The notes under the pieces were generated by a model that was not told where the DNA came from, searched no databases, and saw only the letters and a list, made by a program, of their open reading frames with translations. DNA of 48,295 nucleotides from Wenjunlia vitaminophila DSM 41686 (GTDB taxonomy: Bacteria; Actinomycetota; Actinomycetes; Streptomycetales; Streptomycetaceae): NCBI RefSeq assembly GCF_000380165.1, contig NZ_KB904681.1:315-48609 (forward strand), written 5' to 3'. Of this stretch, positions 24,077 to 31,541 are shown piece by piece. Position 1 is the stretch's first letter. The number at the start of each line of letters is the position of its first letter. The position numbers were made by a program, and so were the translations under genes.

Positions 24077-25633
24077 ATGGCTTCGCGCAAGGACAAGCTC
24101 AACGCCTACACGTTCGCCAGGCGGCGCACCGTTGCGGCGTTCCTCCAACCGACCCCCTCGGGCTCGGAAGAGGGAGCCCCCCGCCCGCTGCGGGCGGTGT
24201 TGCCGAGTGTCGTGGTGGGAGCCCTGGTGCTGGCCGGGTTCGGAGCCTGGGGCATCATCCGCCCCGCCGCCCCCAAGGGCTGGGACACGCCCGGCGAGTA
24301 CATCATCGTGGGCAGCGAGTCCACCACCCGCTACGTCGTCCTCGAGGACCGGGACGAGAACGGCAAGAAACTGCCCAAGCAACTGCACCCGGTGCTCAAC
24401 TTCGCCTCCGCCAAACTCCTCCTCGACCAGGGCAAGGGCAAAGTCATCAAGGTCAAGGAGTCCGAGATCGACAAACTGCCGCACGGAGCGACCATCGGCA
24501 TCCCCTACGCTCCGGACCGCTTGCCCAAGGCGGACGACGCCGGCAGCACCAAGAAGTGGGCGGCCTGCGTGCGCCCGGTCGCGGGGAGGGACCGGGCGAC
24601 CGACACCGCGGTGTTCGTCCTCGGCGGCAAGGACTCCTCCAAGGTCGAGGGTGAGCGGCGGCTCAGCGGAGCCCAGGCGCTCTACGTGACGGGTCCGGAC
24701 GGCGCCACCTACCTGGTGGACCCCGACGGCACCAGGTTCCTGCTCGGGGGCGAGCACTGGAGGTCCCAACCCGGGGAGACCATGGACCTGCTGCGCCGCG
24801 CCCTGTTCGGCGAGGAGGCCCGTCCGCAGCAGGTGACCGAGGCGTGGCTGGACTCGCTCAACGACGGCGGCGCCATCTTCTTCCCGCAGGTCCCGGGCCT
24901 GGGCGAGACGTCGACAGCGCAGGGGCTGGACGAGGACCACAACACGGTCGGCATGGTGTTGAAGGCGTCGCCCGGGGGACGGGTGCAGTACTACGCGGTG
25001 CTGCGCGACCGGGTGGAGCTCGTCTCCGACTTCACCGCCAACCTGCTGCTGAAGGACGAGCGCACGCTGGACGCCTACGACGGCGCCGCACCCCGGGCGC
25101 GCGAGGTGGCGCTGGCGTCGATCCATCCGGACCGCACCCCGTTCCCCGGCGGCATGGACTGGCCGGAGGAGATCCCGGACCCGGTCAACACCGAGGAGTC
25201 AAGGGACGGCAGGCGCACCGTCGCATGCAGCGTGTACCGGGGCTCGGTGAACAGCAAGGGGCGCCCCGGCCTCAGTGTGTGGGCGGGCACCGACTACCCC
25301 ACCACGATCGTGGAGGGCGCCACCAGCGCCTACGTCACGCCCGGCACCGGGCTCCTGTACCGCGAGGTCACCGGCGACCCGAAGAGTGGTCCCCTCTACC
25401 TGGTCACCGACACCGGCCTGCGCTACTCGGTGTCGAACAACGACGACAGCGAGGCGGAACGACCAGTCACCGGCGACCGCGACGAGCAGCAGGCGGGCGA
25501 ACGTGCGGCGCAGATCCGACTGGGCTACGACAAGGTTGACCCCTTGCCGCGGGTTCCGTTGAACTGGTCGGAGTTCCTGTCCAAAGGACCGGCCCTGAAC
25601 ACCCGCAGCGCCGCCCAGCCGCAGGGGTCCTGA
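24077..25633 (+). CDS. eccB: type VII secretion protein EccB
   Basis: 518 aa from ATG 24077, with GGGAGA 8 bases upstream. EccB is the single-pass, largely periplasm-side ATP-binding or structural subunit of the ESX core complex. The N-terminus (MASRKDKLNAYTFARRRTVA) is the EccB signature, followed by one membrane helix (VLPSVVVGALVLAGFGAWGI, residues ~41-60). The long extracytoplasmic domain contains repeated beta-rich units (EYIIVGSESTTRYVVLEDRD; ALYVTGPDGATYLVDPDGTR) and two cysteines, Cys at CVRPVAG and CSVYRG, that could form the family's disulfide. It is followed after 198 bases by the second mycosin. Confidence 0.94.
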   Translation: MASRKDKLNAYTFARRRTVAAFLQPTPSGSEEGAPRPLRAVLPSVVVGALVLAGFGAWGIIRPAAPKGWDTPGEYIIVGSESTTRYVVLEDRDENGKKLPKQLHPVLNFASAKLLLDQGKGKVIKVKESEIDKLPHGATIGIPYAPDRLPKADDAGSTKKWAACVRPVAGRDRATDTAVFVLGGKDSSKVEGERRLSGAQALYVTGPDGATYLVDPDGTRFLLGGEHWRSQPGETMDLLRRALFGEEARPQQVTEAWLDSLNDGGAIFFPQVPGLGETSTAQGLDEDHNTVGMVLKASPGGRVQYYAVLRDRVELVSDFTANLLLKDERTLDAYDGAAPRAREVALASIHPDRTPFPGGMDWPEEIPDPVNTEESRDGRRTVACSVYRGSVNSKGRPGLSVWAGTDYPTTIVEGATSAYVTPGTGLLYREVTGDPKSGPLYLVTDTGLRYSVSNNDDSEAERPVTGDRDEQQAGERAAQIRLGYDKVDPLPRVPLNWSEFLSKGPALNTRSAAQPQGS

Positions 25634-25724
25634 CGGTGCGGCCTGGTTCAACCCCCGGACCGCCGGGGACCGAGCCCGCCTGGCCGGGAACGTCATGGCC
25701 AGGTAACCGTTGGGACGCTCGGCT

Positions 25725-25753
25725 TTGGGCGGTCAGACACGGGTGGCTAGGGT
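25725..25753 (+). promoter_or_regulatory. promoter of the second mycosin
   Basis: TTGGGC (25725-25730), 17 bases, TAGGGT (25748-25753). The predicted start is near 25760, about 70 bases before the coding region. The pattern closely matches the esx-pair promoter at 27109-27137. Confidence 0.6.
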
Positions 25754-25831
25754 GCCACCGGGGGCAGCCGGCGCGGGTGCCGTCGGCCGGCCGGTTGGCC
25801 TGCCGGGTACCGGGGAGGGAAACGAGTCCAC

Positions 25832-27073
25832 TTGGGAACCCACGTCGTAAGCGGTCGGGTCGGCCATGTGCTCGCGAGCACGGGCGCGGCAGCCGCCCTG
25901 GTGCTGGCAGCGGGTTCGGCCGCCCCTGATGCCGCCGCCGGTGCGGGATCACCCAACGGTGCGGGCACCCGGACGACCGGCAACGAGCAGTGCACGTTTC
26001 CGGCCAAACCCATAAGGGGGACTCCGTGGGCACTGCAGCGGGTGCTGCTCGACCAGCTCTGGCAGGACACCAGGGGCCGCGGTGTCACCGTGGCGGTCAT
26101 CGACACCGGTGTGGACGACAGCAACGACCAACTGCGCGACGCCGTTGACCCCGACCACGGACTGGACCTCATCGAGAAGAAGGGCGACGGCACCAACGAC
26201 CTGGTCGGCCACGGCACCAAGGTCGCCGGCATCATCGCCGCCAGGGAGGCCGAGGGCACCGGCTTCGTGGGGCTCGCCCCGGAGGCCACGATCATGCCGA
26301 TCAGGCAGAACGACGGTCAGCGCAACGGCACCGCGTCCAACATGGCGACAGCCATCCGACACGCCGTGGACGAGGGCGCCGGCGTCATCAACATCTCCCA
26401 GGACACCACCAAACCGCTGCGCAACGACTCCGTGCTGGCACAGGCCGTGCAGTACGCGGTCCAGAAGGACGTCGTGGTGGTGGCCTCCGCGGGGAACGAC
26501 GGGGCCGACGGGAAGGCGCGGAACACGTACCCGGCCGCGCTGCCCGGTGTCCTTGCGGTGGGTGCCTCGGACCGCAACAACGAGCGGGCCACCTTCTCCC
26601 AGGCCGGTGAGTTCGTCGGCGTGACCGCGCCCGGCGTGGACATGGTCTCCACCGTGCCGCTCGGCGGTCACTGCGTGGACAACGGCACCAGCTTCTCCGC
26701 CCCCTATGTGGCCGGGGTCGCCGCCCTGCTCAGGGCCAAGCACCCCGACTGGAAGAACAACGAGGTCATCGCGCAGATCCAGCAGACCGCCCAGCGCACC
26801 GCGCTGGGGCACGACCGGTTCGTGGGCTGGGGTGTGGTGGATCCGGTCAAGGCCCTCACCGAAGACGACCGGCCCCTCCCGGAGCCGGTGCCCGACACCG
26901 GCCTGGTCAAGAGCTCGCACGAGGTGGTCCCGCGACCGCTGACCCTCGGGGAGACCCCCCAGGAACGCAAGGAACGGATCGCCGTCTACACCGTTGCCGC
27001 GGGCGGAGCCGGAGTTGCCCTCCTGGTGGGGGGCAGCGTGGCGCTGCGGGACTGGCGCAGAAGAAAACAGTGA
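25832..27073 (+). CDS. mycP: mycosin-type S8 serine protease (second copy, in the core cluster)
   Basis: 413 aa from TTG 25832; the start is uncertain (GGGGAGGG lies about 13 bases upstream and GTG 25868 is an alternative). An N-terminal hydrophobic signal (STGAAAALVLAAGSAAPDAA) precedes the N-terminal extension typical of mycosins. The triad is complete and canonical: Asp91 (VIDTGVD), His127 (GHGTK), Asn222 (SAGND) and Ser287 (GTSFSAPYVAG). A Pro-rich linker leads to a C-terminal membrane helix ([18 protein letters not shown]) and RDWRRRKQ in the cytosol. It sits between eccB and the esx pair, the usual position for the mycosin that stabilises the ESX complex. Confidence 0.92.
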   Translation: MGTHVVSGRVGHVLASTGAAAALVLAAGSAAPDAAAGAGSPNGAGTRTTGNEQCTFPAKPIRGTPWALQRVLLDQLWQDTRGRGVTVAVIDTGVDDSNDQLRDAVDPDHGLDLIEKKGDGTNDLVGHGTKVAGIIAAREAEGTGFVGLAPEATIMPIRQNDGQRNGTASNMATAIRHAVDEGAGVINISQDTTKPLRNDSVLAQAVQYAVQKDVVVVASAGNDGADGKARNTYPAALPGVLAVGASDRNNERATFSQAGEFVGVTAPGVDMVSTVPLGGHCVDNGTSFSAPYVAGVAALLRAKHPDWKNNEVIAQIQQTAQRTALGHDRFVGWGVVDPVKALTEDDRPLPEPVPDTGLVKSSHEVVPRPLTLGETPQERKERIAVYTVAAGGAGVALLVGGSVALRDWRRRKQ

Positions 27074-27081
27074 GCTGTTTT
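27064..27081 (+). terminator. short hairpin overlapping the mycosin stop codon
   Basis: AAAACAG (27064-27070) pairs with CTGTTTT (27075-27081) around TGAG; the stop codon TGA lies in the loop. The stem is short but ends in a T run, which is rare in this window. Confidence 0.5.
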
Positions 27082-27108
27082 CGGCCAATTATCGCGGTCA
27101 ACGGTGAG

Positions 27109-27137
27109 TTGGGTATGGGGTCCCCGATGACTAGAGT
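27109..27137 (+). promoter_or_regulatory. promoter of the esx pair
   Basis: TTGGGT (27109-27114), a 17-base spacer and TAGAGT (27132-27137). The start would be near 27144, 48 bases before the first esx ATG. This is one of the best promoter matches in the window, consistent with strong expression of abundant small substrates. Confidence 0.65.
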
Positions 27138-27191
27138 AAGCAGAACGAGGCGCACCGGAAACGGCGTGCCGCGGACTCCAGGGGGTGGACC

Positions 27192-27530
27192 ATGGCAGGA
27201 ACCCAGAAGGTCACATACGACGAACTGCGGACGCTGGAAAACGAGATCGACAGTGTCAGCGTCTCGATGACCAACCAGCTTCAGAAACTCGCTAATGTCA
27301 TCACCCAGCTCGAAGCGGATTGGCGCGGCATCGCGGCCAACACCTTTCGTAGCCAGCAAATGCAGCTCAACGACGACCACGACGCGCTCCGCCGGATTCT
27401 GGACGGTATCAAGCAGGCCGTTCACGACACCAACCTGAGCAGCCAGGCGAACGAGTCCGACGTGTTGCAGAGCCTGCGTTCCATCGACATCAACGGCAGC
27501 GCCTCCGGCAGCGGAATCGCCGGACTGTGA
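27192..27530 (+). CDS. WXG100 family protein, EsxA-like
   Basis: 112 aa from ATG 27192. It has the helix-turn-helix hairpin of WXG100 proteins with W-R-G at residues 44-46 (QLEADWRGIAANTFRSQQMQ), between a first helix (LRTLENEIDSVSVSMTNQL) and a second (HDALRRILDGIKQAVHDTNL). It lacks a YxxxD/E signal, so it is probably the EsxA-like partner that travels with the following protein as a heterodimer. A short Gly/Ser-rich C-terminal tail is present. The two genes are 73 bases apart, behind a strong promoter and before a strong terminator. Confidence 0.93.
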   Translation: MAGTQKVTYDELRTLENEIDSVSVSMTNQLQKLANVITQLEADWRGIAANTFRSQQMQLNDDHDALRRILDGIKQAVHDTNLSSQANESDVLQSLRSIDINGSASGSGIAGL

Positions 27531-27603
27531 GGGCGCCGGTGGGGGCGTGCGTTCGACGCGCTGCTCACCGGCACCGTTCGAACTTCTTCACCGAGGGGGA
27601 GTC

Positions 27604-27900
27604 ATGTCCGAACTCAAAGTCACCTACGCGTCCCTGGACACGGCGGCTGCCGACATCCGTGCCGCCGCGAGTGACCTGCGCCGACAGCTCGACGACCTGC
27701 TGAGCAAGGTGAGGAGGGTCGCCAACACCTGGGAGGGCGACACCTTCCAGGCTTTCCAGGCCACGCAGAACGAGTGGAACCGGCGGGCCGAGCACATGCA
27801 GCAGGTACTCAACGACGTCGCCACCCGGGTCCAGAACGCCAGTGGCAGTTACGCGGCGACCGACCGAAAGACCTCGACGTACTTCGACGGCGGGTACTGA
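27604..27900 (+). CDS. WXG100 family protein, EsxB-like
   Basis: 98 aa from ATG 27604, with GAGGGGGA upstream. W-E-G at residues 43-45 (RRVANTWEGDTFQAFQATQN) marks the turn between two long helices. Y-A-A-T-D at 83-87, after the second helix, is the YxxxD/E secretion signal of EsxB/CFP-10, recognised by the EccC ATPase. The size and layout are typical of the ~100-residue family. Together with the preceding gene it forms the signature substrate pair of the secretion system. A GC-rich hairpin follows the stop by 14 bases. Confidence 0.95.
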   Translation: MSELKVTYASLDTAAADIRAAASDLRRQLDDLLSKVRRVANTWEGDTFQAFQATQNEWNRRAEHMQQVLNDVATRVQNASGSYAATDRKTSTYFDGGY

Positions 27901-27914
27901 TTGGTCCACCCGCG

Positions 27915-27950
27915 GGAGCGGGTGCTTCCCTCACGGGGGGCACCCGCTCC
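27915..27950 (+). terminator. terminator after the esx pair
   Basis: GGAGCGGGTGC (27915-27925) pairs perfectly with GCACCCGCTCC (27940-27950), 14-base loop. It separates the esx pair from the converging minus-strand operon. Confidence 0.85.
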
Positions 27951-27989
27951 TTGCTGACCGCCCCAGCCGTTCATCCGGGTAGTGCCGTC

Positions 27990-28694
27990 TCAACGGACGT
28001 CTTTGAGTACTTCCTCGACGGAAATGGGGCGGAGGTCGGGACTGGCCGGGAGGTTGGCGTCGGAGCACTTCAGTGCGGCGGCCAGCCGGCGGGACACGGA
28101 GTGGAGGATGAGCATCTGGTCCTTGGCCTGCGCCTCGGGGTCGGCGTGGCGGTATGCGACGGTGAGATGGGCTTCGATCCATTTCGCGCCTGTTTCCGGC
28201 TGTTTCGGACCCTCGCACGCGAACTCGAGACGGGCGCCGTAGCGGCGTGACGACTCTGCGCGAACCCCGATCCGATAATATGTGAGTTCGGGTTTCAAGC
28301 CTCGTTCCGGCGACATTTTGCGAGGATCGACATCGGACCAGCGGAACTCGATGACAAGCGCCGGATAGATGCTGTCGGTATCCTCGAGTAGGCAAAGCGT
28401 GGCGTACTCGGCGTACTGGCGGGGATTGTTCCGTTTCCACAGCCTGGACAACTCACGAACGACTCCGTTCAATGTGCGTGGTGTGGACTCATGGAACCCT
28501 TCATCCTCCGCGAGTCGTTCCAGGGCTGCCGACGCGGGGGGGCTGAGTGTGCCATCACACACCTCTCGCGCGGACAGTCTGTCCTCGGTGTCGCCATCTG
28601 AGCACGCGCTCGCGACCAGAACGGCGAGCATGGTGAGAAGTGTCACCAAGATGCGGATGCCCTTAACACTTTCATGCTCACGCCGCTTCATCAC
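27990..28694 (-). CDS. putative lipoprotein downstream of the DUF6571-like gene
   Basis: 234 aa from GTG 28694 (or ATG 28691), overlapping the preceding gene's stop (GTGA). The N-terminus is a signal sequence (IRILVTLLTMLAVLVASAC) with a lipobox-like ASAC; Ala at -3 is slightly atypical. The mature part has two cysteines or more (REVCDGT, TLCLLED, FACEGP, LKCSD) that could form disulfides, and a predicted alpha/beta body with no family I recognise. GC is lower than average: bases 28261-28320 have 31 G/C of 60. Coupling to the large upstream gene suggests a partner, perhaps a surface receptor or immunity-like protein; this is inference. Confidence 0.7.
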   Translation of the reverse strand: MMKRREHESVKGIRILVTLLTMLAVLVASACSDGDTEDRLSAREVCDGTLSPPASAALERLAEDEGFHESTPRTLNGVVRELSRLWKRNNPRQYAEYATLCLLEDTDSIYPALVIEFRWSDVDPRKMSPERGLKPELTYYRIGVRAESSRRYGARLEFACEGPKQPETGAKWIEAHLTVAYRHADPEAQAKDQMLILHSVSRRLAAALKCSDANLPASPDLRPISVEEVLKDVR

Positions 28695-31027
28695 TCGTCC
28701 TCATGAGGATTGTTGATCGGTGCGTCATTCCATGCTGCACGGCCGTCGAGCATCTCTCCGAGGAACTTGCTGTGAAGCTCTTTCCTCTGTTTATCGGTCC
28801 ACTCCGTGTCACCCCAGTAACTGATGCTCGCCGCAGTAGTCGCGCCATGCCCCTCTAGCAAGATCTTCCTCTGGAGTGTCTCGACGGTGTCGCCGCTGTC
28901 AGCCTCGTGCTTACTTGCCCCGTCGTCGATCTGTTGGCCGATAAACGTGGTGAAGACGGAACCGACGGTGTCCGCTGCCACCGGGACGGCGACCGCGCCG
29001 GCGGCACCGCCGGAGTACACGGTCACGCCCGTGCCGACCGCCGCGCCCACCACCCACTTGCCCCACTCGCCGAGCCGGCCCAGTTCCTTCTTCTGCTGCT
29101 CGTCGTCGCCGGCGTAGTCCTGGGTGATCTGCTCCATGCGTGCGTGGTCGAGGATTGCGTGCGTCTGCGCGCCCACGCGGACCGCTGTCAACGAGTCCGT
29201 GAGGTCCATGTCCGACACCGGCCCCGGTGTGCCGGGTGGTGGGGCCTTGGCGTCCAGGACGCTCACCGTGTAGATCTGCTGGGCCGCGGACAGCGCCTCG
29301 TGCCCGGCCTTGCTCTGCCCCACAGTGGAGAGGAACTGCGCCGAGTCCTCATAGCTGAAGAGCGGCACCCCGTTTCCGAACTTCTTGGCGAAGGGAGAAG
29401 GAGGAACATCGATCTCGTCGTTTCCCTCGGCGATCCGCGTGGCGCCCCCGTAGTCGTCGAGCCCCCGGTTGAGCTCGTCGATCCACGCTCCGCCGATGCG
29501 GCCGAGGTTGTCCCCGATGCCCGGCAGCCGGTGCATCAGGTCGTTGTCCCCGCCGAACGCGCTGACGACCCGCTTCATGATGTCCGCGTTCTCCCGCGTG
29601 CGGTTGTCGACGTGGTCGTCCAGCAGTGCGTCGGGGTGGCCGGGGTCGCTCTGGTGGCCCGTTGTCGCGGCCTCCAGGGCGCTGCCGAGATAGTTGTGCC
29701 CCTGGACCTTGTCGGGGTTGCCACCCTCAGCGGGGTCCGGCTGCCAGTTGCGTTCCTCCACCAGGTAGTCGAAATGGTCGAGCGCGTCGTCGTCCTTCGG
29801 TTTCCTGAAGAACTCGGCGGCTGCGTCGGGGTTGTGCCCCAGGGCAGCCAGGAACCCGTTCACCGGGTCCCGGCCCCGGTCGTTCTTGTCGGTGAAGTTC
29901 AGGTACGAGGTGTTGGCGCCGCTCGTCCAGACCGAGTGGGAGCCGCTCGTGCGACGCTGGTCGTGCTCCAGCAGGGCGTGACCGTAGGTGTTGAGGAATC
30001 CGTTGTCGTACTTCCCGTACCGCATGAGGTTGCTCATGACCTGGAAGTAGCTGGGCTTACCCGCGAAGTCGGCCTCGAGGGTCCTGGGGCCGAGTCTGAC
30101 GATCTCCTTCTCCCAGGTGTCCATCGCCGGGCTGTCGTACCGTGTGGCGGCTGCCAGGGCGGTGCCGAGGTTCCTCTGGAAGGTGCCGAGCAGCGCCATC
30201 CGGCTGTCGTCGGGACGGGTACCGGGCCGCTGCGGATCAGCGAGTTCCGCCCAGAACTCCAGGGTTCCCTTCGATCCCAGCGCAGTGGCGACGTGCTGCC
30301 CGAACACCGGGTCGTTGCGGTGGGTCGCCGTGAGCTCGTTGAGCTCGGTGAGTTGCTCGTCGGACACGCGGTGGCCCTCGCCGGTCAGCTCGACGAACCT
30401 CCTGGCGTCCCTGAGCACGGCGGCGCGGCCCTTGCGGGCGCCGGCGATGCTGTTGTAGGCGTTCGGGTTGAATCCCGGGTCCGCATCGCCGTTGGGGTCC
30501 TGCGACAGCGCCCAGTACAGCGCGTCGTCGGCGTCGGTCGCGGTGCGCAGCGCCCGTCGGATCCGGTCGTTCCACCCCGCGATGGCCTCGGCGTAACCCC
30601 GTGAGTACTCGTCGTACTGCGGGTCACTGCTCGGGATGGCCAGCGAGACGACGCCTGTGGCGTCGATCTTCAGCACGTCGCTGCCGGCGCTGCGCCGATG
30701 GTCGGCGTTCCAGCCCTCGACCTCGTCCAGGGTGTCCAGGAGCGTTTTCTGGGCGCCGCGGAACACGTGGTAGGCGTTGCTGAGCAGTCGGTGGACGTCG
30801 GCCGCCTCGTCGGCCGCGGCGGTGATCTCCTGCTTCACCAGTCGGAGCCGCGGCCACGCCGCGGTGGCCGTCCAGCCTTCGAACTCCACGTCCTGGAGCC
30901 GTTTGAGGACGGTGGACTGGTAGCTGTCCGCTATGCCGTGGAACTTTCCGGGCAGTGTCTTCCAGTCGTCGAGCGCTGCCTTGAGCGGACCTAACTTCGC
31001 GTTCTTGACGGTGTCGAACCCGAGCAT
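28691..31027 (-). CDS. large WXG-like/DUF6571-type protein, candidate ESX substrate or accessory
   Basis: 778 aa from ATG 31027. The N-terminal ~110 residues are a helical hairpin resembling WXG proteins (DVEFEGWTATAAWPRLRLVK near residue 50; no exact WXG tripeptide). The middle is a long helical region (DARRFVELTGEGHRVSDEQL ... LGTFQRNLGTALAAATRY) like DUF6571 proteins of actinomycete ESX loci. Near residues 655-700 a Gly/Ala/Val-rich hydrophobic segment (KWVVGAAVGTGVTVYSGGAA) could insert in membranes. There is no signal peptide or catalytic motif I can identify. It lies 22 bases after the WXG-like gene and overlaps the lipoprotein gene, all downstream of eccC. Confidence 0.72.
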   Translation of the reverse strand: MLGFDTVKNAKLGPLKAALDDWKTLPGKFHGIADSYQSTVLKRLQDVEFEGWTATAAWPRLRLVKQEITAAADEAADVHRLLSNAYHVFRGAQKTLLDTLDEVEGWNADHRRSAGSDVLKIDATGVVSLAIPSSDPQYDEYSRGYAEAIAGWNDRIRRALRTATDADDALYWALSQDPNGDADPGFNPNAYNSIAGARKGRAAVLRDARRFVELTGEGHRVSDEQLTELNELTATHRNDPVFGQHVATALGSKGTLEFWAELADPQRPGTRPDDSRMALLGTFQRNLGTALAAATRYDSPAMDTWEKEIVRLGPRTLEADFAGKPSYFQVMSNLMRYGKYDNGFLNTYGHALLEHDQRRTSGSHSVWTSGANTSYLNFTDKNDRGRDPVNGFLAALGHNPDAAAEFFRKPKDDDALDHFDYLVEERNWQPDPAEGGNPDKVQGHNYLGSALEAATTGHQSDPGHPDALLDDHVDNRTRENADIMKRVVSAFGGDNDLMHRLPGIGDNLGRIGGAWIDELNRGLDDYGGATRIAEGNDEIDVPPSPFAKKFGNGVPLFSYEDSAQFLSTVGQSKAGHEALSAAQQIYTVSVLDAKAPPPGTPGPVSDMDLTDSLTAVRVGAQTHAILDHARMEQITQDYAGDDEQQKKELGRLGEWGKWVVGAAVGTGVTVYSGGAAGAVAVPVAADTVGSVFTTFIGQQIDDGASKHEADSGDTVETLQRKILLEGHGATTAASISYWGDTEWTDKQRKELHSKFLGEMLDGRAAWNDAPINNPHEDE

Positions 31028-31049
31028 GCCGGTGAGCCTCCCCTGTGCT

Positions 31050-31493
31050 TCAGTTCCCCTGGGTTCGTTGACCGAACTGGCTGCTCTGCTCGGTGTCGTG
31101 GGCCTCGTGGTCGAGAGCGGTGTTCTTCAACGGACTGGCGATGTTGTGTTTCAGCATCCGGCTGACGTGGGCGACCTGCACCTTCCAACGCTCCTGGAAC
31201 TCGGCGAACGCGTCTGCCGAACGCCAGCCGCCGAGCCCGGAGGCGATCCGGCGGGTCGCCTTCTCCGCGGCGTCGTCGGCTTCCTCGAAGTCGGACTTGA
31301 CCTTCTCAGCCGCCCTGCCGACGGCGCGGAGTTCAGCCGGGCTCAGGTGCAGCTTGGGCCCCGTGGGGCGTTTCCCGTCGATGCTGTTCAACCGCATCCG
31401 CGTGTCCTGCTCCCGGGCGGCTCGGGTGAGGTTGCCGTCCTCGTCATACCGGAACGGGTTGAGCAGTCGGTCCCAGTCCTTCTCCGGGGTCAT
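31050..31493 (-). CDS. WXG-like helical protein downstream of eccC
   Basis: 147 aa from ATG 31493. Residues ~50-125 form two helices around G-W-R-S (Trp90; LGGWRSADAFAEFQERWKVQ), a variant of the WXG turn. An N-terminal extension of about 45 residues (EKDWDRLLNPFRYDEDGNLT) is charged. No YxxxD/E signal is seen. It begins 48 bases after the eccC stop and precedes the 778-aa protein by 22 bases, so it is a good candidate for that protein's dedicated partner or chaperone. Family unassigned; the WXG-like fold is inferred. Confidence 0.68.
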   Translation of the reverse strand: MTPEKDWDRLLNPFRYDEDGNLTRAAREQDTRMRLNSIDGKRPTGPKLHLSPAELRAVGRAAEKVKSDFEEADDAAEKATRRIASGLGGWRSADAFAEFQERWKVQVAHVSRMLKHNIASPLKNTALDHEAHDTEQSSQFGQRTQGN

Positions 31494-31541
31494 GGTCGGG
31501 TTGTCCCTTCTGTCCTGCGCGGCATCGGTGGGGGGCGTCGC

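Noticed and set aside
28691-31027. A polymorphic toxin with an immunity gene
   Set aside because: No nuclease, deaminase, ADP-ribosyltransferase or other toxin motif was seen in the C-terminus; kept only as a possible substrate and partner.
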